NCBI RefSeq assembly: GCF_007859315.1
Contig: NZ_VOHA01000009.1
Coordinates: forward strand, 62,001-126,000
From: Reyranella sp. CPCC 100927
GTDB lineage: Bacteria; Pseudomonadota; Alphaproteobacteria; Reyranellales; Reyranellaceae
Length of the DNA: 64,000 nucleotides
Direction of reading: 5' to 3'
In this document: positions 26,498-35,827 of the stretch, piece after piece
Position numbering within the stretch: the first letter of the stretch is position 1
Layout of the letters: each line of letters starts with the position of its first letter
Notes under the pieces: model-generated
Told to the model about the DNA's origin: nothing
Databases searched by the model: none
The model's input: the letters and a program-made list of their open reading frames with translations, nothing else
Position numbers and translations under genes: made by a program

Positions 26498-27172
26498 ATG
26501 AAGCGTGACTTTCCCCACCAGCCTCTGCAGTTTCGCGAATATCCGCTCGAGGAGATGCGCCGTCGCGCCCGCGCGTTCGCCGACGACCTCAACCACCGAC
26601 GCACGGTGCGGGATTTCAGCGACCGGCCGGTACCGCGCGACCTCATCGAGACGGCGATCGAGACGGCCCGCCACGCGCCCAACGGGGCCAACCACCAGCC
26701 CTGGCATTTCGTGGCGGTGTCCGATCCGACGCTCAAGCGCAAGATCCGCGCCGCCGCCGAAGCGGAAGAGAAAGCGTTCTATGGCGGCCGCGCGTCGGAA
26801 GAGTGGTTGGAGGCGCTGAAACCGCTGGGCACCGACTGGGAAAAACCGTTTCTGGAGATCGCGCCCTGGCTGATCGTGGTCTTCGCCGAGCAATGGGGTC
26901 ATTGGCCCGACGGGCGGCGGCGCAAGAACTACTACGTGCCGGAATCCACCGGCATCGCGTCGGGCTTCCTGCTGGCCTGCCTGCACCACGCCGGGCTCGC
27001 GACGCTGACCCACACGCCCAACCCGATGAGCTTCCTGGGCGAGAACCTGGGCCGGCCCAAGAACGAAAAACCGATCATGATCGTGGTCGCGGGCTATCCG
27101 GCGGCGGACGCCGTCGTGCCGATCCACGCGGTGCAGAAGAAGCCTGCCCGCGACGTGGTGACGTTCCTATGA
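26498..27172 (+). CDS. Nitroreductase-family flavoprotein
   Basis: The 224-residue product has the FMN-binding pattern LNHRRTVRDFSDRPVPRDLI, ARHAPNGANHQPWHFVAVSD and a C-terminal LGENLGRPKNEKPIMIVVAGYP. The layout (RRTVR near the N-terminus, long central LLACLHHAGLATLTHTPNPM) resembles the iodotyrosine deiodinase/BluB-like branch rather than NfsB. It may be an NAD(P)H-dependent dehalogenase or reductase. The ATG at 26498 is chosen because the family N-terminus begins there. A small membrane-protein gene follows 16 bp downstream. Confidence 0.88.
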   Translation: MKRDFPHQPLQFREYPLEEMRRRARAFADDLNHRRTVRDFSDRPVPRDLIETAIETARHAPNGANHQPWHFVAVSDPTLKRKIRAAAEAEEKAFYGGRASEEWLEALKPLGTDWEKPFLEIAPWLIVVFAEQWGHWPDGRRRKNYYVPESTGIASGFLLACLHHAGLATLTHTPNPMSFLGENLGRPKNEKPIMIVVAGYPAADAVVPIHAVQKKPARDVVTFL

Positions 27173-27188
27173 ACGCCGTCGTGGCACG

Positions 27189-27338
27189 ATGAGCAAGAAC
27201 GCCTTCATCGTCATCGTCGGACTGACGATGCTGGCCTCGGCCATTACGGTCTACTACCTCTACGGCGCCATCCCCGGCGTGATCGTGCTGGTCGCCAATT
27301 CCTTCCTGCTGCGCTGGATCCGGCACAACGTGAAGTGA
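27189..27338 (+). CDS. 49-residue membrane peptide
   Basis: The short frame starts MSKNAFIVIVGLTMLASAIT and contains two hydrophobic stretches (about 5-25 and 27-41) ending in a basic tail RWIRHNVK. It begins 16 bp after the nitroreductase stop and its stop codon abuts the stop of the convergent PG-binding protein. The hydrophobic pattern and basic cytoplasmic tail suggest a real small membrane protein. No function can be named and no clear ribosome binding site is visible. Confidence 0.55.
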   Translation: MSKNAFIVIVGLTMLASAITVYYLYGAIPGVIVLVANSFLLRWIRHNVK

Positions 27339-30300
27339 CTACTGCGTGGCGGGCGGTTTCATGGTCTTGGCCTGCGCCACCGAGACATCGTCGAACAGCG
27401 CGGAGTCGATGGCGCCGGTAACGGCAAGGCCGTGCGCGGCCTGGAACTCCCGCGCTGCCGTGACGGTGCGTGGACCGATGACCCCATCGGCGGGGCCGGG
27501 ATTGAATCCCAGCGCGCGCAGGCGACCCTGCAACTGGACGATCTCGTTGCCCGACAACGGCCGCGCATCGCGCGGTGCCGGCCGCGGCGGGGCCGGTATC
27601 TCGGCCTTGGGTTGCACCGCCGCCGATGGTGCGGCGGGTGGCGGCGTCGGCGCGGAGACCGGTGCCGTGGCCGTCGTCGGCAGCGCGGGCGCGACGGACG
27701 GCGTCGACGCCAGCCACTGATCGCTGTACTGGCGCCACAGCCAGGGTGATGTCGCCGCGATGGCCATGGCGATCACCGTCAGCGCGGCAGCCCAGCGCCA
27801 TGCCCGTCCGCTCAGCACGCTCGCGACCGAGGGCGGTACCGACAAGAGGGACGGCCGCACGCGCACCGATACGGTTTCGGCCGGCGCGGCATGGCGTTGA
27901 TGGCGCCGGGTCGCGACCGACGTGCGCACGTCGCCGATATACGTGGTGACCGCCGCCAGCCCCGCCGCGCCGAGCCGTGCCGACGTGTGCAGGCCGGTGC
28001 GGGTGCCGGCGGCCAGCGCGCCGACCGTGCGCGTGGACGTGTGCAGGCCAGCCCGACCGCCGGTGACGAGCGCGTCGAGCGTGGAGCGCGCGGCGGCCGA
28101 CAGCTTCACAGACGCACGGGACGCCGCTGACGGCGTCGCGCCGGCAGCGCCGATCGGCGGCCACGCCGGAACCTGGATCAGCGAGACCGGTTCCGACCAG
28201 TGCTGCGCAGCCTCGTCGTCGGGCGACAGGCGACGCGTTGCCGGCGGCTGTTCGATCGGCGGCCAAACGGGAATATGCAGTTGCGACAGCGGCTCGGACC
28301 AATGCGCGGCATCGTCATCGACGATCGGTTCACGCCGGTGTGCTGTCGGCGCCGCGGACGCCGGCGCTTGCGGTGGCATCACCGGTGCGCGCGGCGTGTT
28401 GCCGAGCTGGGTGGGCGCCACCATCGGCATGACCGGTGATGCAGCGGCGTCCGAACGGACCGCTGGCGGCGAGGGTGTCGCGGGGGCCGGTGCCGGATCG
28501 TGCACCGGCTTCGGTGCGTCTTCCGGCGCCGGGCCGACAGCGCCATCGACGGGCGCGAGGGCGGCCGGCGACGGATCGATCAGAATCGGCGCCGGCATCA
28601 CGTCGTCTTGCCCGGTCACGGGTGCCGCTGTCGGTTCGTCCGGCACGGTCCGTCCGGCGTCCTGGTCCCAGATTGGATCGTGGTCCGGGGCGCGTGCAGA
28701 TGGCGCCTCGGCCAATCCCTCCGGCGGTATGGCGTGCTCGGCAACCGGTGGACCCGTGTCGGGGGTCAGTTGCGATGCGTCCAGTGGTATCGGTGGACTG
28801 GCTTCAGCTGCCGGTGCAATCGGTGCGACCGGCGTCAGGGCCGTTTCTGCAGTAGCATCAGGTTGCGGCCGCGGCTCTTCCAGGGCTTGTTCCGCGTCCA
28901 AGACTGGTGTGGTCTGCTCTGAAGGCGCTACGGCTGGCTCGACGGGTGCCGTGATCGGCGGCGCCGTGATCGAGGGTGTAACCGGCACCGCGTCCACCGT
29001 CGAGCGCGGTGCATCCTGTGGAACCGGTGGGCCGGCATCCGGCGGCGGCGCGGCGTCGGCGGCCGTTGGCGCCAGTGCGGTGGGGTGGGGCTGCTGCGGT
29101 TCTGGCGCCGGGACCGGCGGGGCAACCACGCGCTCGATGGCGTCCGGCGCGGCCTGCGCCGGCGACGCGGGCTGGTCGACAGGTCTGGCAGCAGAGGGCT
29201 CGGGTGCGGTGAAGGGGTCCTCGGTGGTGACCGACAGTCCGCGGGGGAGCGGCACCAGCCGGACGTCGGCGCGCACGGGGCGTCCGCCGGACGGCGGCAC
29301 CATCGGCGAGACCGACGCCAGCTTCAACTCGGGCGGCGCCGGGCGAACGGGATCCGATGCCGGCGGCTTGTCGGCAACCGCGGACACGCGGGGGCCCGAC
29401 GCTGGGGCAGGCACCGGTTGTGGCGTGGGTGGCGGTGACGGCGCAGCCACAATGGTCGGTGGCGGCAGGGTGTCGAGGTAGGCATCGAACGCGTCGACGA
29501 AGGCCTGGCACGCGGCAGCGTTCTTGAACCGATAGGCCTGGTCGAAGCCCGTCGGCAGGGTGACCACCAACTCGCCGTTGGGCGGTGCGACGCGCGCGGA
29601 GATGAAGAGGTCGCGGACGTCGTGCACGCCGCAGCCGCCGACGCGCCCGACAACAGCGACGAACCACGGGAAGATGAACAGTTCCTTGTCGTGACCATGC
29701 TGCAGGCGCAGCGGTCGCGTCGGGCTTGTCATCAGATCGAGCGCGGGCTGCGCCAGGCGGTTCTGAAGCCGGTCGCCATCGCGCGGCGGTGCTGCGCGCG
29801 TGCGGTCGGCGGTACTCACCGGCTGCAGCCCGTCGAAGCGTCTGGCGAGCTCGGCGAACAGCCCCTGGGCACGGCTGCCGGTCTCGAAGTCGGCATCGAC
29901 GACCGTATCCAGAAGCTGGCTGTAGAGGCCGTCCAGGTTGTCGACCAGCGCGCTCAGCCGTTCTTCGAGGGTCTCCTGCGAGCGGCGCGTGAGGAGTCCG
30001 ATGACCGGCCAGTCGCGGCGCTCCAGGCTGCGCTCGGCCTCGCGGATCTGGCGCTCGTGCTCCTCGATCTCGCGGCGCAGGTGGGTGCGCTGCAGTTCGA
30101 TCTGTCTGACCTGTGCGGTGAACGCGGCGAGGTCGAAGGGCAGGCGCTCCTTCGGCGCCGCTGGCGGTGCCGGCGCCTTGGGCTGTTGCTTGGGCGGCGG
30201 CGGCGCCTGTGTGCGTGGCGGCGGTGGTGGTGGCGCCTGTGTGCGTGACGGCGGCGGTGGCGCCTTGCGCTCGCGCTGCTTGGCAAGCGTGGTGCGCGGA

Positions 30301-30479
30301 TCAGGCCGCCGTGGCGGCGGGATCGGCGTCGGATCGGGCGGGCCGAGGTGCAGGATGCGACCGCGACGCCCGACCTTGGTCTCGCCCGGACTGTCGCTCG
30401 CTGTCGCGGTGGCAGCCGGGCCGAGATTGATCCGTGCGCCCGGAAGCGGTTTTTCCCGATCGCTGGACCTGAGCACCAT
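27339..30479 (-). CDS. Large proline-rich membrane protein with C-terminal peptidoglycan-binding domain
   Basis: The 1046-residue product starts MVLRSSDREKPLPGARINLG with GAGAGG-like Shine-Dalgarno sequence (GAGAGG) 7 bases upstream. Residues 45-110 are proline-rich; 115-190 form a charged coiled coil (QIELQRTHLRREIEEHERQI). A compact domain follows at about 255-340, then some 500 residues of Pro/Ala-rich linker. Within the linker are two 17-residue repeats, HWSEPLSQLHIPVWPPI and HWSEPVSLIQVPAWPPI, and an AGxRxGLHTS repeat. One membrane helix lies at about 893-915, and a PG_binding_1 domain at 975-1035 (LQGRLRALGFNPGPADGVIG). Topology is therefore a long cytoplasmic part with a periplasmic wall-binding tail. 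The function is unknown; it resembles the layout of the pseudokinase at 59629. Confidence 0.8.
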   Translation of the reverse strand: MVLRSSDREKPLPGARINLGPAATATASDSPGETKVGRRGRILHLGPPDPTPIPPPRRPDPRTTLAKQRERKAPPPPSRTQAPPPPPPRTQAPPPPKQQPKAPAPPAAPKERLPFDLAAFTAQVRQIELQRTHLRREIEEHERQIREAERSLERRDWPVIGLLTRRSQETLEERLSALVDNLDGLYSQLLDTVVDADFETGSRAQGLFAELARRFDGLQPVSTADRTRAAPPRDGDRLQNRLAQPALDLMTSPTRPLRLQHGHDKELFIFPWFVAVVGRVGGCGVHDVRDLFISARVAPPNGELVVTLPTGFDQAYRFKNAAACQAFVDAFDAYLDTLPPPTIVAAPSPPPTPQPVPAPASGPRVSAVADKPPASDPVRPAPPELKLASVSPMVPPSGGRPVRADVRLVPLPRGLSVTTEDPFTAPEPSAARPVDQPASPAQAAPDAIERVVAPPVPAPEPQQPHPTALAPTAADAAPPPDAGPPVPQDAPRSTVDAVPVTPSITAPPITAPVEPAVAPSEQTTPVLDAEQALEEPRPQPDATAETALTPVAPIAPAAEASPPIPLDASQLTPDTGPPVAEHAIPPEGLAEAPSARAPDHDPIWDQDAGRTVPDEPTAAPVTGQDDVMPAPILIDPSPAALAPVDGAVGPAPEDAPKPVHDPAPAPATPSPPAVRSDAAASPVMPMVAPTQLGNTPRAPVMPPQAPASAAPTAHRREPIVDDDAAHWSEPLSQLHIPVWPPIEQPPATRRLSPDDEAAQHWSEPVSLIQVPAWPPIGAAGATPSAASRASVKLSAAARSTLDALVTGGRAGLHTSTRTVGALAAGTRTGLHTSARLGAAGLAAVTTYIGDVRTSVATRRHQRHAAPAETVSVRVRPSLLSVPPSVASVLSGRAWRWAAALTVIAMAIAATSPWLWRQYSDQWLASTPSVAPALPTTATAPVSAPTPPPAAPSAAVQPKAEIPAPPRPAPRDARPLSGNEIVQLQGRLRALGFNPGPADGVIGPRTVTAAREFQAAHGLAVTGAIDSALFDDVSVAQAKTMKPPATQ

Positions 30480-30656
30480 GCCTTTGCCTCTCACGGCCAA
30501 ATGCCGCGCTCGGCAGACCTGTCGAAGAGGCGAAATGGCCTGGATCGCGCCACCGAGCACAGCCGCGCAACGATGACGAATAGCCCAGCCGCCGATGCGG
30601 TACTCGGGGTCTTTCTGTGTCCGCGTCGACGGCAGTCTGTGGACTTGTCGCGCCGA

Positions 30657-31517
30657 TCAGGCCGCTTGCGGCAGCGTCGTGGCGACGATGGGGCGTTCGT
30701 GTGGCAACACGGTTCCGGTGGCGATTTCCGGCTGCTGTTCCAGCGCTGCGTAGAGCGAGGGGAAGTCGACCTGGGTCGCCGCGAAGAGCTGGCGGAAATC
30801 GTCGAGGACGAAGTAGGTGCGCTGCAGCTTGTCGATCTCGTAGGCCGTGCGCATCACGCGCCGGGCATCGAAGGGGATGCGCGCCGGCACCGATGAGCCG
30901 ATCGCATATTGTGTTTCCGTGGCCGACGAGATGATGCCGGCACCAAAGACCTTGAGGCCGCCGGCGCTGCGGATCAGGCCGAATTCGACCGTGTACCAGT
31001 AGAGCCGCGCCAGGCGATGCACGTTCGCCGGACCGGCCTCGACGCCGCGCTGGCCGTAGGCCTGCATGTAGTCGGCAAACACCGGATCCGCCAGCAACGG
31101 CACATGGCCGAAGAAGTCGTGGAACAGGTCGGGCTCGACCAGGTAGTCGAGTTCGTCGCGGCGCCGGATCCAGACGGTCACCGGAAATCGCCGGTTGGCC
31201 AGGTGGCTGTAGAAGGCGTCATCGGGAATGAGTCCCGGTACGCCCACCACGCGCCAGCCGGTGCGGCGCTGCAGGGTTTCGCTCACCCGCGCGAAATCGG
31301 GAATGCGCGCGTCGATGTCGAGCTGCGCCAGGCCGGCGAGAAATTCCGGACACCCGTGCTGTTGGGCCAGGCCCGACTGCCGGCGCAGTAGCGTGCGCCA
31401 GATGTCCTGCTGCTCGGCGTCATAGGTGGCCGGGTCCTGGGCCACGGTCCAGTCGGCGGCCATGCGGGTGTAATCGCCGCGCAGGCCGTCGGTCGGAAGG
31501 GCAGGTGACTCGCTCAT
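30657..31517 (-). CDS. phhA: Phenylalanine 4-monooxygenase
   Basis: The 286-residue enzyme hydroxylates phenylalanine to tyrosine with tetrahydropterin and non-haem iron. The iron ligands are His133 and His138 in HDFFGHVP and Glu178 in YWYTVEFGL. Further family sequence is DELDYLVEPDLFHDF and GAGIISSATETQYA. The bacterial form lacks the regulatory ACT domain, as here. It is divergent from an Lrp-type regulator, the common arrangement for amino-acid-responsive control. Confidence 0.96.
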   Translation of the reverse strand: MSESPALPTDGLRGDYTRMAADWTVAQDPATYDAEQQDIWRTLLRRQSGLAQQHGCPEFLAGLAQLDIDARIPDFARVSETLQRRTGWRVVGVPGLIPDDAFYSHLANRRFPVTVWIRRRDELDYLVEPDLFHDFFGHVPLLADPVFADYMQAYGQRGVEAGPANVHRLARLYWYTVEFGLIRSAGGLKVFGAGIISSATETQYAIGSSVPARIPFDARRVMRTAYEIDKLQRTYFVLDDFRQLFAATQVDFPSLYAALEQQPEIATGTVLPHERPIVATTLPQAA

Positions 31518-31655
31518 GGTGGCGTCCGCAGTCCAAATGTTGTTGCCATATAAATACGCTAGGAGAGCGGAGCGGATCCCTGCAAAGACAGGTCTGTTGG
31601 TGGCAAAATGAAGTGAAATATGCTATAGTATGCGACTTATGGAGAGAATATCGCT

Positions 31656-32153
31656 ATGACAGATCTGGATGCCATCGACCATCGCATCCTCACCGAACTG
31701 CAGCGGGATGGCCGGCTGCCGATCGTCGAACTGGCGGACCGGGTGGGATTGTCGGCAACACCCTGCCTGCGTCGCGTCAAACGCCTCGAGTCCGACGGGG
31801 TGATCGCGCGCTACGCCGCCCTGGTCGACACCAAGCGGCTGGGGCGCGGCGTGCAGGCGCTGGTCGAGGTCACGCTGGAGGACCACTCGGAGGCCGGCGT
31901 CGAGGCATTCGAAACGGCGATCCGCCAGCGGCCGGAGGTGGTCGCCTGCTTCGCCGTGACGGGCGAGATGGATTTCCTGATGCTGGTGCATGTCGCCGAC
32001 CTCGACGCCTACAGCGCCTTCGCCCTGCGCGCGCTGCTGCGCATGCCGGGCGTCAAGGGCAGCCGCTCCAGCTTCATCATGCAGACGATCAAATCCGACC
32101 TGGCCTACGCGCCGCTGCCGCCACCGGTGCAACCCGAGGTGCGCCGACGGTAG
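31656..32153 (+). CDS. Lrp/AsnC-family regulator divergent from phhA
   Basis: The 165-residue protein has the HTH LDAIDHRILTELQRDGRLPI and VELADRVGLSATPCLRRVKR, then the RAM (AsnC_trans_reg) domain with QRPEVVACFAVTGEMDFLM. GGAGAG lies 8 bases before the ATG. The 138-bp region between it and phhA is A+T-rich, with a TATAGT hexamer at 31624-31629. It probably senses an aromatic amino acid and controls phhA and itself (inference from position). Confidence 0.93.
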   Translation: MTDLDAIDHRILTELQRDGRLPIVELADRVGLSATPCLRRVKRLESDGVIARYAALVDTKRLGRGVQALVEVTLEDHSEAGVEAFETAIRQRPEVVACFAVTGEMDFLMLVHVADLDAYSAFALRALLRMPGVKGSRSSFIMQTIKSDLAYAPLPPPVQPEVRRR

Positions 32154-32194
32154 CGTTGCCATCATCTCCGCGCAGGCGGGGAGGAGGGATGAGC

Positions 32195-32806
32195 TCATGT
32201 GTTCGTCATCTCGACATCCCTCGCGTGGCGGCGCAAGGCGCGCGTGTAGCGGGGCATCACGTCGGGCATCATGGAATGGCCGGGCGGCGGGCGGCTGACG
32301 CCGAAGACATAGCCGGGAAAATCGAGGGTCTGCTGCACCGCCCAGATCGCATCGTGCTCGTGCGATGATCGGATGGTGGGCGGATCGCCGACGGCGACCC
32401 AGCCGATGGGCACGACGGAGTCGGGCGGCAGAACCGTGCGCAGATGCACGATACCGTTGATGCGCACCGTCGAGCGGGCACCGATGCGCGCGCCGTTGAA
32501 GACGCGCGTGCCGGCGGCGAGAAACACGTCGTCATCGACCGTACAGCCGACGGCATAGGCTTGCGGCCCTATCAGCACGTTGTTGCCGACGGTAAGCGAA
32601 TGACGCGCCGTGGCGCGCACCACGGCGTTCTCCATGACGACGCAATGGGTGCCCAACCGCAACGTGCCGCCGTCGGCCGTCAGTACGGCACCGAACAGGA
32701 CCGCCGTGCCGTCGCCGATGTCGACGTCGCCGCAGATGGTGGCGTTGGGGGCGATGTAGACGTCGCGCCCGATGCGCGGGCGCTTGCCCTGGTGCTCGAT
32801 GATCAT
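32195..32806 (-). CDS. Left-handed beta-helix (gamma carbonic anhydrase-like) protein
   Basis: The 203-residue protein has hexapeptide repeats from NATICGDVDIGDGTAVLFGA to NNVLIGPQAYAVGCTVDDDV, followed by GARIGARSTVRINGIVHLR. The fold is that of gamma-class carbonic anhydrases and acyltransferases of the PaaY/YrdA type. The usual three zinc histidines are not obvious; only RHSLTVG offers one. AAGGAG lies before the ATG. It is 10 bp downstream of a MarR-type gene on the same strand and may be controlled by it. Confidence 0.85.
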   Translation of the reverse strand: MIIEHQGKRPRIGRDVYIAPNATICGDVDIGDGTAVLFGAVLTADGGTLRLGTHCVVMENAVVRATARHSLTVGNNVLIGPQAYAVGCTVDDDVFLAAGTRVFNGARIGARSTVRINGIVHLRTVLPPDSVVPIGWVAVGDPPTIRSSHEHDAIWAVQQTLDFPGYVFGVSRPPPGHSMMPDVMPRYTRALRRHARDVEMTNT

Positions 32807-32816
32807 GGGATCTCCT

Positions 32817-33335
32817 TCACAAGGTGGGGCGCACGAACGGGCCGTCGATGGCGGTCGCGGCCGTGCCTACTGGGCATTGCCGCCCGCGGCATAGTCCGTG
32901 ATCGCAGAAGCGGCAGATGCGCCGCGCCGCGGCGCGCCCTGGTGTCAGTGCCGCGAGCAGGGACGGCAACGCCGCTTCCAATCCAACACGTTCGTCGGTC
33001 TTTAGCGACTTCAGTGCCCGCCCGATCACCGCCAGCCTGTGTGCCTGCAGAGCCTTGGCGCGGCGCCGGCCGGAGGGGGTGAGCGCCAACGGCACGGCGC
33101 GGCCCTTCTTGTCGAGCCGCCGCACGAGGCCTGCCGCGGCCAGGTCGTCGACCAGCCGAACGGCGGCCGACTGCGACAGGCCGACCACGGACGCCAGTTC
33201 CTGGGCACCCATGGGTTCCCACTGCGCCACGGTCAGCAGCGCCGCCACGGCGCTCGGCGACAGGTCCGGCACGTGCAGTTCGTCGGTGATCGCAACCGCC
33301 AGCGCGGCCAGCAGGTTGGCGGTATATATATGCAT
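32817..33335 (-). CDS. MarR-family regulator with C-terminal four-cysteine cluster
   Basis: The 172-residue product has the MarR winged helix SPSAVAALLTVAQWEPMGAQ, ELASVVGLSQSAAVRLVDDL and RRLDKKGRAVPLALTPSGR. Four cysteines close together at the C-terminus (CRFCDHGLCRGRQC, spacing 2-4-4) look like a metal or redox site. The start ATG at 33335 lies inside a palindrome, consistent with autoregulation; upstream in-frame starts lead into repeat DNA. The gene precedes the beta-helix protein gene in a two-gene operon. Confidence 0.82.
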   Translation of the reverse strand: MHIYTANLLAALAVAITDELHVPDLSPSAVAALLTVAQWEPMGAQELASVVGLSQSAAVRLVDDLAAAGLVRRLDKKGRAVPLALTPSGRRRAKALQAHRLAVIGRALKSLKTDERVGLEAALPSLLAALTPGRAAARRICRFCDHGLCRGRQCPVGTAATAIDGPFVRPTL

Positions 33336-33343
33336 GCTGCATA
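33329..33343. promoter_or_regulatory. Palindrome over the MarR start codon
   Basis: TATGCATGCTGCATA is a perfect 6-3-6 inverted repeat that covers the start codon of the MarR-type gene. The flanks TATATA and CATACATA are A+T-rich. This is a candidate autoregulatory operator. Confidence 0.5.
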
Positions 33344-33462
33344 CATACATAAACGCCGAGCAGGACGCAAGGTTGCCGGATTCGCGTTCTCCCCTCACGT
33401 TCATCCTTGTCCCGCGCGGCAGGGCGCTCGCGCCCGCGGGTGTTGGCTCAAGCCAGAGCAAC

Positions 33463-33590
33463 ACACGCTGGGGGCGCGCCACTCTGTGGCGCGTCATGCT
33501 CATGGCTATTCGCCGAGATGACGCGATCAGCATCGCCATGCCGGTAGTGCAAGCCATGACGCGCCACAGAGTGGCGCGCCCCCAGCGTGT
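33463..33590. repeat. Perfect 36-bp inverted repeat (GGGGGCGCGCCACTC type)
   Basis: The arms at 33463-33498 and 33555-33590 are exact reverse complements, each containing CTGGGGGCGCGCCAC and GTGGCGCGTCATG, with a 56-bp loop. The element fills the gap between the PLP-enzyme 3' end and the MarR gene. A smaller relative is at 55110-55138. Confidence 0.9.
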
Positions 33591-33606
33591 GGCCGTACTG
33601 CCGCGG

Positions 33607-34575
33607 CTAGCCGTCCGCCGTCAGGATCTTGGCGTAGAGGGGGCGATCGATGTTGCCGCCCGACAGGATCAGGCCGACCTTGCGGCCGCGCATGGCGTCG
33701 CGTTCCTTGAGCAGCGCTGCCAAGGGGCAGGCGCCGGCGCCCTCGACCAGCTGATGCGTGTCCTCGTAGTAGATGCGCATGGCCGCCTTGATCTCGGCAT
33801 CGTCGACCTGGACGATGCGATCGGCGTGGCTGCGGATGATCTCCAGCGCCTGCCCATCGGGACCGCGCACGGCTACGCCGTCGGCGAAGGTGTCGGCGCT
33901 GTTCGTGGCCACCACCTTGCCGGCGGCGACGGACAGCGCATAGGCCGGCGCGCCAGTGGAGACGACGCCCACCACCTTGGTGCGGAGGTTGAGTGCGCGA
34001 CAGGCGGCGATCACGCCGCAGATACCCGAGCCCAACCCGATCGGCACGTAGACCGTGTCGAGGTCGGATGCCGCACGCATGAGTTCCAGTCCGTAGCTCG
34101 CCACGCCGTGCACGAGGTCCATGGTGAACGACGGCACCATCTCCAGGCCACGGTCGGCGGCGAGGCGCGCGGCGGCCTCCTTGGCCGAGTCGAAGTCGTG
34201 GCCATGCTCCAGCAACTCGGCGCCGAAGGCGCGCATCGCGGCATTCTTCTCGACCGAGTTGCCGTGTGGCACCACGATCGTGGCATGGACACCGGCACGC
34301 GCGGCGGCGAAGGCGATGCTTTGGCCGTGATTGCCGCGCGTGGCGCTGACCACACCCTTGACCTGCGGGCGCTCGCGCTTCAGGCGATCCATGTAGACCA
34401 GCCCGCCGCGGACCTTGAAGGCACCGATCGGCGTATGATTCTCATGCTTGACCCAGATCTCGCAGCCGGTCCGGCGCGCCAGCAGCGGCCAGGCATATTG
34501 CGGCGTCGGCGGCATGGCGGCGTAGACGATCCGCGCGGCGGCATCGAGTTCGGCGAGGGACGGCAGAGCGACCAT
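33607..34575 (-). CDS. PLP-dependent threonine dehydratase-like enzyme (fold type II)
   Basis: The 322-residue protein has the PLP-lysine segment NHTPIGAFKVRGGLVYMDRL, the phosphate-binding SATRGNHGQSIAFAAARAG and a glycine-rich IGLGSGICGVIAAC, the signatures of the serine/threonine dehydratase family. It lacks the C-terminal ACT domain, so it would be a catabolic type or a serine racemase/3-hydroxyaspartate relative. GGAGG lies 7 bases before the ATG at 34575. It is separated from its neighbours by repeats and has no clear operon. Confidence 0.88.
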   Translation of the reverse strand: MVALPSLAELDAAARIVYAAMPPTPQYAWPLLARRTGCEIWVKHENHTPIGAFKVRGGLVYMDRLKRERPQVKGVVSATRGNHGQSIAFAAARAGVHATIVVPHGNSVEKNAAMRAFGAELLEHGHDFDSAKEAAARLAADRGLEMVPSFTMDLVHGVASYGLELMRAASDLDTVYVPIGLGSGICGVIAACRALNLRTKVVGVVSTGAPAYALSVAAGKVVATNSADTFADGVAVRGPDGQALEIIRSHADRIVQVDDAEIKAAMRIYYEDTHQLVEGAGACPLAALLKERDAMRGRKVGLILSGGNIDRPLYAKILTADG

Positions 34576-34687
34576 GGCATGACCTCCGGTACCGGACTTA
34601 CCCGCCACCGCCGGGGACAATCAACCGCAACCTTGTACAATCATCGCCACGGTCGTCCCCTCCCGAGACCGCCAGGGGCAGGGCACG

Positions 34688-35806
34688 TTACGGCACATCG
34701 TACAGGCGCACGTCGCTGTCTCGCGCTTCGATGGTGCGGACCACGGCCATGCGCTTGCTGTCGGGCGACCAGGCAAGCCGCGTCCCGACCTCGCCGTTGA
34801 GTTCGACGTGAGCTCGTGGCTTCGGGTTCTCCCCGGCCCCGTCGAGGTCGAAGATCTCGATAATGCTCATCTTGCTCAGCAGGTCATAGACGACGGCAAC
34901 GCGACGGCCATCGGGAGACACCGACATGAACCTGACGTTCCAACTGAGCTGCCGCGCGGCCTGATAGGACGGCAGCGGATGGGGCAGAACGATGGTTCGC
35001 GTAAAACCACAGGCGCGGGTCAGGCCGTCCTGCTCCTGATCGTCGACCATCGCCGTTGTCGGCAAGGAGGAGGGTGCCCGCAGAAGCGTTTTGAGGTCGC
35101 GGCTGGCGATCAGGTTCCGACCGTGACCGACGGCAGCGAAGCATCGGGCCTGCGGCGGTGCCACCACCGATAATCCGTGTGGCGCTGCCATGTCGGCCTG
35201 TACGCGCCCGTTCAGGGATCCGAAGGTGATCGAATCGCCGGCTGCGGAAAAAACCACGTCGAAGCCCGGGTCGTACTGCCGGCTGGGGATTTCCGCCAGC
35301 ATCGTGCCCTTCGGCACGGAGAGGACGCGGATCGCATCGTCCAGGCTCCACACGGCAACCCGGTCCGCCGTCGGCGCAATGGCGACGAGCGGAGCGTTGA
35401 GCTCATTCGAGCCCGACAGCGGCAGGCGCCATTTCACCTGGAAGTCGGCCGTCGCGAGACCGACCAGGACCTTGGGCGCTTCGAACGATGGCATATGGAC
35501 GAGAATCAGCGTGCCGTCGGCGGCAAGCCCGATGTTGGAGTACGCATAGGGCTGGAGGTCGCCTGCCAGCTTCAGGGCGCTTGTGCATCGCACTGCGGCT
35601 GGGCTGCTGTCGCGCGCCGGGCATGTCGCCTCGTCGGCAATGACGGCGCGCTGCTGCGACCATAGCCAGCCGCCGACCGCCAGAATCACCACTGCAAGGC
35701 ACGGCAGAAGCCAGCGCCAGACCGTCCGCCATGTAATGGCTGGATCTCCCCATCGAATGCCTGCACGGTAGCGTGCCCGGCGCCCTATCCCGTAGGATGA
35801 AGGCAT
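34688..35806 (-). CDS. Membrane-anchored beta-propeller-like protein of unknown function
   Basis: The 372-residue product has one membrane helix near residues 25-45 (RWLLPCLAVVILAVGGWLW) and a periplasmic part with WD40/TolB-like repeats: VAVWSLDDAIRVLSV, RFMSVSPDGRRVAVVYDL and TRLAWSPDSKRMAVVRT. The start at 35806 is the most likely; longer in-frame sequence overlaps the divergent hydrolase gene. Four or more cysteines occur in the periplasmic part. It is probably a scaffold or sensor; no enzyme motif is visible. Confidence 0.75.
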   Translation of the reverse strand: MPSSYGIGRRARYRAGIRWGDPAITWRTVWRWLLPCLAVVILAVGGWLWSQQRAVIADEATCPARDSSPAAVRCTSALKLAGDLQPYAYSNIGLAADGTLILVHMPSFEAPKVLVGLATADFQVKWRLPLSGSNELNAPLVAIAPTADRVAVWSLDDAIRVLSVPKGTMLAEIPSRQYDPGFDVVFSAAGDSITFGSLNGRVQADMAAPHGLSVVAPPQARCFAAVGHGRNLIASRDLKTLLRAPSSLPTTAMVDDQEQDGLTRACGFTRTIVLPHPLPSYQAARQLSWNVRFMSVSPDGRRVAVVYDLLSKMSIIEIFDLDGAGENPKPRAHVELNGEVGTRLAWSPDSKRMAVVRTIEARDSDVRLYDVP

Positions 35807-35827
35807 TGGTGTGGTGGAGATGATGGC

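Noticed and set aside
27922-29481. 519-codon Ser/Gly-rich plus-strand frame
   Set aside because: It is the antisense shadow of the proline/alanine-rich linker of the PG-binding membrane protein; composition follows from that linker.
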